Source: Lewinella sp. W8 (GTDB lineage: Bacteria; Bacteroidota; Bacteroidia; Chitinophagales; Saprospiraceae). From it: a DNA stretch of 64,000 nt. The stretch's first letter is position 1, and each line of letters begins with the position of its first letter. The notes beneath the pieces are model-generated. The model saw nothing but the letters and a program-made list of their open reading frames with translations, was not told where the DNA came from and did no database searches. Below, one piece after another: positions 1 through 7,638 of the stretch. Made by a program: the position numbers and the translations under genes. The DNA is taken from contig NZ_SNAQ03000004.1 in NCBI RefSeq assembly GCF_004375085.3, forward strand, positions 248,001 to 312,000, given 5' to 3'.

Positions 1-1360
1 GGCCCTTGCAGTTGGCGTAGACGATGTTCGGGTTGCCGGGCTTGGGCACGGCGGGTCCCGTTTCGCAGCCGCCGGTGTTCATCACCAGTCCGATGGGTCC
101 GGCCTGGTGGCCGTAGGGCGGCTGACTGGGCACCGCAATGGTGGTGTAGTTGTCCTGCTGCCCGGCGTAGAGCCAGTAGGGGTACTGGTCGTCGACCTCC
201 ACGGTGTAGAGCTCGGCCGTGGGTTGGTTCAGCTGGGTCGACCAGGTTTTGCCGCCGTTGTGGGTCACGTTGGCGCCGCCGTCGTTGGCCTGGATGAAGA
301 GCTGCGGGTTATCGGGGTTGATCCACATATCGTGGTTGTCGCCGTGGGGCGGATTGAGGCGGCCCCAGCTCTTCCCGCCGTCGACGGATTTCAGGTAGGG
401 CGTCGCCATCACGTAGACTACGTCGGTGTCCTTTGGGTCCACGTCCAGGTTGCTGTAGTAGAAGGGCCGGATGCCGAGGCGGCGGTCGTTCGAGACGTGC
501 GTCCAGTTTTCCCCCTGGTCATCCGAGCGGTACAGGCCGACCTTATCGTCGGGGGCTTCCACCAGTGCGTACACCAGGCTCGGATTGGCCGGACTCACGG
601 CCAGGTCGATCTTCCCGACGATGCCCGTCGGCAGTCCGCCACCCAGTTTCTCCCAGGTATCGCCGCCGTCGATGGATTTGTAGATGCCGTGCTCTTCGCC
701 GCCGCTGATGATGGTCCAGGGCTTCCGCTCGGCCCGCCAGACGGTGGCGTAAATGATGTCGGGGTTGCTGGGCATGAATTCCAGGTCCGCCGCGCCGGTT
801 TGCTCCGAGATGAAAAGCACCTTCTCCCAGCTCTTCCCGCCGTCCTTCGTGCGGAAGACGCCCCGCTCCGGGTTGGGCGCAAAGGCGTTGCCAATGGCCG
901 CTACGAAGACGACGTTATGGTTCTCCGGGTGGATCTCCACGGCGCCGATGTGGCCCGTCTTTTCCAGTCCGATATGCTTCCAGCTCTTGCCCGCGTCCAC
1001 GGATTTATACACCCCCTTGCCGGTGATCACGTTGGAGCGCAGGCCGTCCGATCCCGTGCCCACGTAGACGATATTCGGGTCGTTCTGCGCCACCCGAATC
1101 GCCCCGATCGAGGGCGTGGCGAAGTAGCCGTCGGAGACGTTGCTCCAGCTCGTGCCGTAGTCCTCCGTTTTCCACACCCCGCCACCGGTGGCGCCCATGT
1201 AGAACACATTGGGCTGGGTCCGTACGCCGGCTACGGCCGTGGCGCGTCCGCCGCGGGTGGGACCCACGTTGCGGTACTCAAGGTGGTCCAGCTCCATTTG
1301 CGCGGGCAGCTCGGCGAGGAACAACAGGCACAGCAGGGCGAGGAGGAAGGGGTGTTTCAT
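1..1360 (-). CDS. Sortilin-like BNR/WD40-YVTN repeat protein, C-terminus beyond left edge
   Basis: Reading leftwards from an ATG at 1360, an open frame of 453 codons runs to the window edge without a stop, so the C-terminus is missing. The first ~20 residues form a Sec signal peptide (MKHPFLLALLCLLFLAELPA, then Q). The mature part starts with LEYRNVGPTRGGRA, typical of secreted sortilin/VPS10-type BNR proteins of Bacteroidota. It then repeats blades of the type VYKSVDAGKSWKHIG, VFRTKDGGKSWEKV, IYKSIDGGDTWEKL, LYRSDDQGENWTHV and SVDGGKSWGRL, each with an Asp-box S/T-x-D-x-G-x-(S/T)-W, plus NPDNPQ-type connectors. The product is probably an exported multi-bladed beta-propeller. Substrate is unknown; the family is often labelled glycosyl hydrolase without proof. 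It resembles the gene at 9195-12434. Confidence 0.9.
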   Translation of the reverse strand, partial: MKHPFLLALLCLLFLAELPAQMELDHLEYRNVGPTRGGRATAVAGVRTQPNVFYMGATGGGVWKTEDYGTSWSNVSDGYFATPSIGAIRVAQNDPNIVYVGTGSDGLRSNVITGKGVYKSVDAGKSWKHIGLEKTGHIGAVEIHPENHNVVFVAAIGNAFAPNPERGVFRTKDGGKSWEKVLFISEQTGAADLEFMPSNPDIIYATVWRAERKPWTIISGGEEHGIYKSIDGGDTWEKLGGGLPTGIVGKIDLAVSPANPSLVYALVEAPDDKVGLYRSDDQGENWTHVSNDRRLGIRPFYYSNLDVDPKDTDVVYVMATPYLKSVDGGKSWGRLNPPHGDNHDMWINPDNPQLFIQANDGGANVTHNGGKTWSTQLNQPTAELYTVEVDDQYPYWLYAGQQDNYTTIAVPSQPPYGHQAGPIGLVMNTGGCETGPAVPKPGNPNIVYANCKG

Positions 1361-2161
1361 TGGGAAGTGGCTTTTTGTTGTGGCTAAGATAGCGGATAGG
1401 ATTTTTGATGTTTGATTTTTGACGTTTGAAGTAGGGGGGAGATACTGGGTGCAGCGGTTGGAGGGCGTGGAGAGGTTAGGCTTTTTCTTTTCTTCCTTCT
1501 TTGGTCTTCTCTCTTCCATCTTACAACTTGGGCGACGGCGCGCAGGTGCAATGTGTCGCGGCACCAGCAAGGTCGTCGGCCGAGACGTGAGGCACGAGCT
1601 GGCTCGTCCGCCGACCGGGGGTAAGGCTTCGGGTATTCTTTCATCCTTTAACCTAAATTATGGGACACCAACCGGACACTCAAAGGACCGCTTCGCGGAC
1701 ACTTCAAGGACCTACTTTCCCTGCGTCCTTCAGCTGTTTTATGACTGCTAAGCCCCACTCGGCCGACGAGTCAGTTCCTGCGTCACGCCTCGGCGGACGA
1801 GTTCGCTGGTATTTCCTGGAGTTGCCTTTCCCCGTCTAACGCCCAGCCGGACAAGCCCAAGGCAACCACACCCACTTTCCCGCAGCAGCCAAACAAAACC
1901 ACTCCAGTAGCGACGGCTTCAGCCGTTGAACGAAACCTTTCGCCGGATAAATCCGGCGCTACTGTACCAACAAAAGTTATTTTGTAACAGCCCACCAACA
2001 ATCCTCCCTCGCGACCTCGAAGCGTCCGCAGGACCTTTGAGCGTCGCTTCGGGAAATCCTTTCTTATGTAACCCAAAAGATAAGCGTCCGACCAGCCAGG
2101 TCGCCGACCGAAACGCGGGGACGATATTCCGACGACCTTTAGACTTCCTACTTTTGGTCCA
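1361..2161. other. Gene-poor 0.8-kb stretch with short repeats
   Basis: No convincing gene lies here. Short open frames on both strands have no start context, no recognisable domain and cross repeats. The stretch holds one copy of a 19-bp dispersed repeat (1532-1551) and one complete REP-like double hairpin (1906-1963). Confidence 0.6.
1906..1963. repeat. REP-like double-hairpin palindrome, copy 1
   Basis: Outer arms AGTAGCG and CGCTACT enclose two hairpins: ACGGC-TTCA-GCCGT and GCCGGAT-AA-ATCCGGC. The same design appears inverted at 12572-12640 and in decayed form at 13375-13431 and 47375-47402, always between genes. It resembles REP/RAYT-type elements, but no RAYT transposase is visible in the window. 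Confidence 0.75.
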
Positions 2162-2392
2162 TCAGGTCCGCTCAATTTTAGCGACTGCCCATCGGTGAAG
2201 TTTAATCATACCCCAAATAAGGAATGGAATAAACAGGACCAGTATTCCTAATCCAAGGGTGCTCGTCATGAAGGCAAGCACTACGGAAGTGCTTTCGGAA
2301 AGGAAGAATAACAGTCCGATAAGTAGGGTCACCTCAACGGCGTAGAGAATACCCTTCCTTTTTTGCACCTTTCTGGAGTGTACGTTATCCAT
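2162..2392 (-). CDS. Small two-helix membrane protein, hypothetical
   Basis: A 76-residue frame with a basic N-terminus (SRKVQKRKG) followed by two hydrophobic stretches, about residues 16-40 and 44-65, and a basic tail. This suits a small inner-membrane protein with both ends in the cytoplasm. No family is recognised. It lies alone between repeat-rich gaps and is richer in A+T than its neighbours, so it could be real or accidental; the hydrophobic pattern favours real. Confidence 0.45.
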   Translation of the reverse strand: MDNVHSRKVQKRKGILYAVEVTLLIGLLFFLSESTSVVLAFMTSTLGLGILVLFIPFLIWGMIKLHRWAVAKIERT

Positions 2393-2605
2393 TCTCTGGG
2401 TTTTATGGCATTGATGATCTTGCGAGACCTAGACTTTACTGTCCGAAAGGCAAGATAATCGAGATTATGATTTCTGGCGTGCCGCGATGCATCGGATGAC
2501 CCGTCGCTTTGCTCCGGAGACATCCGATGAACGCTACCTCTTTCTTGCGCTCATTCAATGTGTCGCGCCATTGCATCCCGGCTAAGCACGAGGATTCTAC
2601 TTCGC

Positions 2606-2624
2606 TGCACCTGCGCTCCGTCGC
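2606..2624 (+). repeat. 19-bp dispersed repeat TGCACCTGCGCnCCGTCGC
   Basis: The same 19-mer with one variable base occurs in reverse orientation near 1532-1551 and at 39279-39297. Shorter relatives sharing GCACCTGCGG occur near 13493 and 28128. All are between genes. Confidence 0.6.
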
Positions 2625-2675
2625 AATAAATGATCAACGGCATCATCCTAACTCCTAAATCCTCCATCCTAAATC

Positions 2676-3464
2676 CTACCCCAACATCCCCCCAATCTCC
2701 CCCCAAAACGCCTTCAAAATCGCGGCGATGATCACCACGATGAGCAGGCGGTAGGCGTACAGCCCGGCCTTCGGGTGGGTGGAGGCGAACTTGGCGGTGA
2801 GGTAGCCACCGATCATCTGTCCGGCGGCCATGAGCGCGCCGATTTCCCAGCTGATGAGGCCCCGCCAGGCGAAGATGGCAACCGCCAGGATGGTGTAAAC
2901 GGTGACGACGATGGCCTTGACGACGTTGCCCTGGATGATGTCGTAGCGGGCGATGAGCACCATGATGGCGAGGAAGAAAACGCCCATGCCCATCTGGATG
3001 AACCCGCCGTAAACACCGATGGCGAAGAAGAGCGGCACGCTAAGCCAGGCGCTCAGCTGCCGGGGAGATTTGGGCACTACCAGCCAGCGCTTGGGCTTGA
3101 CGAGGATGACGACAAGCATCACGATGAGCAGGTAGCGGAAGACCTGCCGGAAGCCTTCGTTGGAGATGATCAGACTCCAGTAGATCCCGAGGATGGCCCC
3201 CAGGGTGGTGATGATGACGATGCGCCACATACCGCGCTGCCGCTCGGCGGGCAGCTTAAAACGATCACCGCGGTAGAAGCCATAGGTCGCCGCGGCCCCG
3301 TTGCCGAGCACGCCCACCCGGTTGGTGCCGTTGGCGACGTCGGGCGGCAGCCCAAGCAACTCCATCAGGATGGTCAGAGTGATGGCCGAGCCGTTGCCGG
3401 AGAGGGTGTTGACGCAGCCGGCCAGGAGGGCGCCGGCCAGGGCAATCAGGTAGTCGGTCATCAT
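2676..3464 (-). CDS. TauE/SafE-family sulfite exporter-like permease
   Basis: A 262-residue polytopic membrane protein with about eight hydrophobic segments. The N-terminal half has the family pattern AGALLAGCVNTLSGNGSAIT followed by ANGTNRVGVL, as in TauE/SafE/YfcA permeases (Pfam TauE-like), which export organosulfonates or sulfite. The second repeat holds FAIGVYGGFIQMGMGVFFL, the matching half of the internal duplication. Its start overlaps the stop of the upstream RDD gene in an ATGA junction, so the two are translationally coupled. An alternative ATG lies one codon later. The substrate cannot be read from sequence. Confidence 0.88.
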   Translation of the reverse strand: MMTDYLIALAGALLAGCVNTLSGNGSAITLTILMELLGLPPDVANGTNRVGVLGNGAAATYGFYRGDRFKLPAERQRGMWRIVIITTLGAILGIYWSLIISNEGFRQVFRYLLIVMLVVILVKPKRWLVVPKSPRQLSAWLSVPLFFAIGVYGGFIQMGMGVFFLAIMVLIARYDIIQGNVVKAIVVTVYTILAVAIFAWRGLISWEIGALMAAGQMIGGYLTAKFASTHPKAGLYAYRLLIVVIIAAILKAFWGEIGGMLG

Positions 3465-4192
3465 CGGGTGAGGACGATGTAGTCCAGCAGGAGGATTTCC
3501 AGGAATTTCTCCGGACTGTGGGGCACCGCCGCCTTATCCAGCTCCAGGATGTCGGCCATCTTCACGGCCAGCTGACGGACCGCCCGCCGGTGGGCGGGAT
3601 TGCCGTAGCGGCGCCAGCGCGCCAGGGTTTGCTTGACGATCATCATGTCGGCGTCGGTGAAGCGCTGCACGCCGGGGAATTCGGGTTCGTGCTCGTCCCG
3701 GTTGCGGATGCTCATGATTTCCTCCAGGGTGAAGGAGGTGGAAGCCGAAGTGTGGATGACTACGGTGCCGGCCACGATGTCCCCCAGCCGCTGCGCGTGC
3801 CGCCCGCTGGAGATCAGCAGGATGGCGGGGACGCCCCCGCTGAACACGACGTCCGGCAGCAGGAATACGGCCCGGGTGAGGAAGTCGGCCGGGGTGGGAT
3901 CTTTGCCGTCCAGCCGGATTACCCGCAGCCCCACGATCCGCTTGCCGAGCGTCTGTCCGCGACTCAGCATTTCGCTGAAGAAAAAGTACAGCAGCAGGAT
4001 AAAGAGGGGCATGAGGCCGAAGACGGTACCGTCGAAAAAATTGAACAGTCCGGCCATGGTGGTGGCCAGGATAAAGTTGATGATGATCAGGATGATCAGG
4101 TCAATCATAAAGCTGCCGATCCGGGTGCCGGTCTTCGCCAGCTCGTAGTCGATGCTGACGTTCTGGGTGGTATGGATCGTTACGCTGGCCAT
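3461..4192 (-). CDS. RDD-family membrane protein
   Basis: A 243-residue protein. After a short N-terminal segment (TTQNVSIDYELAKTG) comes RIGSFMIDLIILIIINF, the R-D-D signature of the RDD family, and then further membrane segments, with GQTLGKRIVGLRVIRLDG, a hallmark of the family, near the middle. A soluble ~90-residue C-terminal tail (FPGVQRFTDADMMIVKQTL onward) is helical. The tail is common in Bacteroidota homologues, which often sit beside MoxR/DUF58 or stage II sporulation M genes; here the only partner is the coupled TauE-like permease. Function is unknown. Confidence 0.85.
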   Translation of the reverse strand: MASVTIHTTQNVSIDYELAKTGTRIGSFMIDLIILIIINFILATTMAGLFNFFDGTVFGLMPLFILLLYFFFSEMLSRGQTLGKRIVGLRVIRLDGKDPTPADFLTRAVFLLPDVVFSGGVPAILLISSGRHAQRLGDIVAGTVVIHTSASTSFTLEEIMSIRNRDEHEPEFPGVQRFTDADMMIVKQTLARWRRYGNPAHRRAVRQLAVKMADILELDKAAVPHSPEKFLEILLLDYIVLTR

Positions 4193-5092
4193 TGGTGGCG
4201 GGAAGGTACGGAAAGTTAGGATTTAGGATGGAGGATCAAGGATGCAGGTGGAGGAGTAGTGTCCGGAAAAGGCTTGCTCCGCAAGCTGGTCGTAAAGGCA
4301 AAGGAAAAAGGATCATCCGGCCTACTGCGATGCTCGATTGGTGTACGCATTGGGCGATTCCGGGGAAATCACCGCCATAATTTAAGGCGCGCTCAGTAGG
4401 CGGCAAGGCTTGCCTGACCGCTACCTTTCCGCTTTCCAACCTTAATTTTATCTCCAGAAGCCACCCTGGTCGGAACCGTCGGTCGCGCAGCCATCGGCAA
4501 GCGGCCGCTGGTCCGAACAGTGGAGTCGACAATCATCATCTTTCCTCTCTTACGCGGCGTGGTTGATTCGAAGACCGTTCGGACGTCGTCCCACTTGCCA
4601 ACGGCTGTGTGGAACAGACTTCCGACCGGCCAGGGGAGAAAAAAGGCTTGAGGTTGCAGAATCAAGAATCTCTTGCTTCTCACCGCCCCACCAGCAACCA
4701 GCAACCCAGCAACCGACCCCCGCGCCCGCGGCGCGCGCCCCAAAGCGGCCGCCGGTCCGAACAGTGGAGTCGACACCCAAAGGAAAAAACCTACAGGCTC
4801 CTCAAAGTGTGCCGGTCTGCCGCAGGCGAACGGTTCCTTTGAGCGTGCCGGCCGGGAAAGGATCAAGGTTTTAGGATCGAGGATTAAGGATAGTCATCTA
4901 TGGCTTCTCACTGCTCCCTCAGTAATCAGGATCCCAGCAACTCAGCAACCAACCCCCGCGCCCGCGGCGCGCCCCAAAGCGTTAACCTTAGCTTAAAGAT
5001 GGCCCCGGATGATAACTCCACCTGGCCCAGGTGCGTACTTAGTGCGTCCTCCCTGGTAAAAACCCGCATATTCCTATTTTGTGGCAAGTTAC
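4193..5092. other. Gene-poor 0.9-kb stretch of degenerate direct repeats
   Basis: No credible gene. A 30-bp block with one mismatch occurs at 4501-4530 and 4745-4774. A ~70-80-bp block (GC-rich core CGCGCCCGCGGCGCG, then CCCCAAAGC) occurs at 4674-4745 and 4900-4980. GGATTTAGGATGGAGGAT-like stretches occur at 4216-4250 and 4858-4890. Part of 4268-4290 (GGCTTGCTCCGCAAGC) matches the 178-bp repeat unit at 17.5 kb. Short open frames through these repeats are not supported. Confidence 0.6.
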
Positions 5093-6502
5093 ATGAGTAA
5101 AAAGAACATCTTCCTGATCGTTGGCCTCATCGTGGTGGCCATTGTCGGCGTGATCTTGTTGCAGTTGGACATGATCCGCACCGGTATGCAGATCAACGAA
5201 GAGCGCTACGACAAGGCCATCCAGACGGCCCTCAACCACGTCGCCGAGGAACTGGAAGACAACGAGGCCCGCGAGATCGACCTGATCCACAACGGATTCA
5301 CCAGCGGCAACCTGAACCGAGCGGTAAAATCCCCCTCCCTGCTCGGAGGAAGCGGGGTGCAGCTGCGGCTCACCGACGGTCAGCCCTACTCCTACCGCCT
5401 CGAGTTGCAGGCCCAGTTCGCCAACCGCCCGCTCCACGAGCGGGTCAACCGGAACTTCCTCGACAAAAAGCTGCAGCAGGAATTTGAGAACGCCGCCCTG
5501 ACGGGCAACCTCGAATACGGCGTCTACGACAACCGCCGCCACCAGTTCGTCATCCGCAACGGCCGCCGGCTCTCGGAGACGGGTTCCGACACCACCCTGC
5601 ACCAGGACCTGCTCCACAGCGCCTACCGGGTCTCCCTCTTCGACGAGCAAAACGAAACGCCGGGCTACCTGATGGCCTACAGTCCGGAGAAGAAAAGCGT
5701 CATCTTCAACTCCATCGGCGGCAACCTGCTGGCCAGCCTCCTGTTTGTAAGCATCATTTTGGGTTGCTTCATCTACACGATCTACGTCATCGTGCGGCAG
5801 AAGAAACTCTCCGAGATGAAGACCGACTTCATCAACAACATGACCCACGAGTTCAAAACGCCCATCGCGACGATCTCTCTGGCCACCGACAGCATCAACA
5901 GCCCGCGCATCGCGGGCAATCCGGAGAAGGTCCGCCGCTTCGCCACCATCATCAAGCAGGAGAACAAGCGGATGAACGACCAGGTGGAGAAGGTTCTCCA
6001 GATGGCCAAGCTCGATAAGTCTAAACTCAACCTCAACCTGACGGCCGTCGACCTCCACGAAGTCATCACCAGTGCCGTGGAATACATCTCCTTGCAGGTG
6101 GAGCCCCGCGGCGGAAAAGTCACCACCGCTCTGGCCGCATCCCCGGCCATCGTAGAGGGCGATTATACCCACATCAGCAGCCTGATCAACAACTTATTGG
6201 ACAACGCGAATAAATATTCTGCAGAAAAACCAAAGATCATCGTCTCCACACGCAATGTTAATAAGGGAGTTGAGGTTACTGTTAAGGATCATGGCATCGG
6301 AATGAGCCGTGAGGCGCGAAAAAACATTTTTGATCGTTTCTATCGTGTGCATACGGGCGACCGGCACGACGTTAAGGGCTTCGGATTAGGACTTTCTTAC
6401 GTGAAAACCATCATCGAAGTACACGGCGGCACGATTAACGTAAAGAGTGAATTGGGGAAGGGCAGTAGCTTCATCGTTACTTTCCCCTACCGCCAACCCT
6501 AA
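5093..6502 (+). CDS. Membrane sensor histidine kinase, RprX-like
   Basis: The ATG at 5093 is preferred over an in-frame GTG at 5081. The 469-residue protein has an N-terminal membrane helix (~5-25), a periplasmic sensor region of ~190 residues with no recognisable domain, a second helix (~212-235), then a HisKA domain with phospho-acceptor His252 in NNMTHEFKTPI. The catalytic ATPase domain shows the N box NNLLDNANKYS, the G1 box VKDHGIGM, the F box IFDRFYRV and the G2 box GFGLGLSYVK. All residues needed for activity are present. The response regulator lies 226 bp downstream on the same strand, and the pair resembles Bacteroides RprX/RprY in layout. The signal is unknown. Confidence 0.92.
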   Translation: MSKKNIFLIVGLIVVAIVGVILLQLDMIRTGMQINEERYDKAIQTALNHVAEELEDNEAREIDLIHNGFTSGNLNRAVKSPSLLGGSGVQLRLTDGQPYSYRLELQAQFANRPLHERVNRNFLDKKLQQEFENAALTGNLEYGVYDNRRHQFVIRNGRRLSETGSDTTLHQDLLHSAYRVSLFDEQNETPGYLMAYSPEKKSVIFNSIGGNLLASLLFVSIILGCFIYTIYVIVRQKKLSEMKTDFINNMTHEFKTPIATISLATDSINSPRIAGNPEKVRRFATIIKQENKRMNDQVEKVLQMAKLDKSKLNLNLTAVDLHEVITSAVEYISLQVEPRGGKVTTALAASPAIVEGDYTHISSLINNLLDNANKYSAEKPKIIVSTRNVNKGVEVTVKDHGIGMSREARKNIFDRFYRVHTGDRHDVKGFGLGLSYVKTIIEVHGGTINVKSELGKGSSFIVTFPYRQP

Positions 6503-6604
6503 GTGGACGATTGGTTTTTTAGTCATTTTAGTCCGTCGTCTCGTTAGTCTATTGGGAGGGAACCCCACACCCCCCTTCGTCTACAAGTCTAACAGACTAA
6601 AATT

Positions 6605-6648
6605 CTAACAGACTAACAGACTAACAGACTAACAGACTAACAGACTAA
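6605..6648 (+). repeat. Tandem 8-bp repeat CTAACAGA, about 5.5 copies
   Basis: Five perfect copies plus a half copy of CTAACAGA lie between the kinase and regulator genes, with further imperfect copies upstream (6585-6600) and inverted relatives (GTTAGTCT) near 6543. The run is flanked by AT-rich DNA. Confidence 0.85.
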
Positions 6649-6728
6649 ATTACCAAAAGACCAACGAACCAATTCCCTAGCATACTTACAGACAATTCAT
6701 AACCCATAAACAAAAAAATAACCTCACG

Positions 6729-7472
6729 ATGAGCGAATCTACCCAAGCAGAAGCCCCCAAGGTGCTCTTGGTGGAGGACGATCAGAACTTTGGAGACGTA
6801 CTGCGCTCCTTTCTGGAAGTTCACGATTATGACGTAACCCTTGCCACCGACGGCCTGGCCGGCTTCGAAGCCTACCGCCAGGGACAGTGGGACGTGTGCA
6901 TCTTCGACGTAATGATGCCCCGCCTGAGTGGCTTTGAACTGGCCAAGAAGGTCCGAGAAAACGATCGGCAGACCCCCATCATCTTCCTCACGGCCAAGGC
7001 CATGAAGGAGGACGTACTGAGCGGTTTTGAGATCGGCGCCGATGACTACATCACCAAGCCCTTCAACAGCGAGGAGCTCCTGGCCCGCATGAACGTCATT
7101 CTGCGGCGCAGCCAGGTCCCCGCCGACCCCAAGGAGGAACAGACGGAATTTGAGTTCGGTCAGTTCCACTTCAACTTCCCGCTGCGCATCCTCACCCACA
7201 CCAACGACCGGGGGGAGAAGAGCAAGGAAAAGCTCAGTCCGAAGGAAGCTCAACTCCTGCGACTCTTCGCCATCAATAAGAACGACATCCTCAGCCGAAG
7301 CGAAGCCCTGACCAAAATTTGGGGGGAAGACAACTACTTCACGGCCCGTTCCATGGACGTCTTCGTCACCAAGCTGCGCAAGTACATCAAGCCCGATCCC
7401 AACATGGAAATTGTCAACATTCACGGCAACGGATTCCAGCTGTTGGTGAAGAGCGAGATCGAAGAAGACTAG
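6729..7472 (+). CDS. OmpR-type response regulator, partner of the upstream kinase
   Basis: A 247-residue two-domain regulator. The receiver domain has the acidic pair in LVEDDQNFG (~17-18), the phospho-acceptor Asp60 in CIFDVMMP, Thr in FLTAK (~88) and Lys110 in ITKPF. The C-terminal winged helix of the Trans_reg_C type includes LSPKEAQLLRLF and ARSMDVFVTKLRKYIKPD, the recognition helix region. The start ATG at 6729 gives a short, typical N-terminus. The gene follows the histidine kinase, separated by the 8-bp tandem repeat, so cotranscription with the kinase is likely but not certain. It probably acts as a DNA-binding transcription factor. Confidence 0.93.
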   Translation: MSESTQAEAPKVLLVEDDQNFGDVLRSFLEVHDYDVTLATDGLAGFEAYRQGQWDVCIFDVMMPRLSGFELAKKVRENDRQTPIIFLTAKAMKEDVLSGFEIGADDYITKPFNSEELLARMNVILRRSQVPADPKEEQTEFEFGQFHFNFPLRILTHTNDRGEKSKEKLSPKEAQLLRLFAINKNDILSRSEALTKIWGEDNYFTARSMDVFVTKLRKYIKPDPNMEIVNIHGNGFQLLVKSEIEED

Positions 7473-7512
7473 TTTTTTTGGGAATGGGGTGTCCCCATAT
7501 CCAAAAATTCTT

Positions 7513-7535
7513 TACATTTGACTTTATAAAAGTAA
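7513..7535 (+). promoter_or_regulatory. Possible -7 element with overlapping inverted repeats
   Basis: TACATTTG (7513-7520) fits the Bacteroidota -7 consensus TAnnTTTG. It overlaps an inverted repeat with arms CTTTAC and GTAAAG and an inner pair ACTTT/AAAGT. No TTTG stands 19 bases upstream, so promoter activity is tentative. Confidence 0.3.
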
Positions 7536-7587
7536 AGCACCCAGACTGCGGTGCAAGATTTTTAGTTTTTGGGATTATGATTTATGG

Positions 7588-7613
7588 GCCGGGGCTTGAC
7601 CCCGGCTTTTTTT
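7588..7613 (+). terminator. Intrinsic terminator between regulator and dacB
   Basis: A perfect 7-bp stem GCCGGGG/CCCCGGC with loop CTTGA is followed by seven T. It lies 115 bp after the regulator stop and 26 bp before the dacB start. Confidence 0.8.
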
Positions 7614-7638
7614 ATTTTGGGCCCCTAATCCCAATTTC

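Noticed and set aside
107..1387. 426-codon open frame on the plus strand
   Set aside because: It is antisense to the signal-peptide-bearing BNR-repeat gene on the minus strand, whose Asp-box repeats are clear.
1783..2175. 130-codon minus-strand frame
   Set aside because: It runs through a REP-like palindrome and has no domain or start context.
2329..2523. 64-codon minus-strand frame
   Set aside because: Overlaps the more plausible two-helix membrane protein and has no protein-like features.
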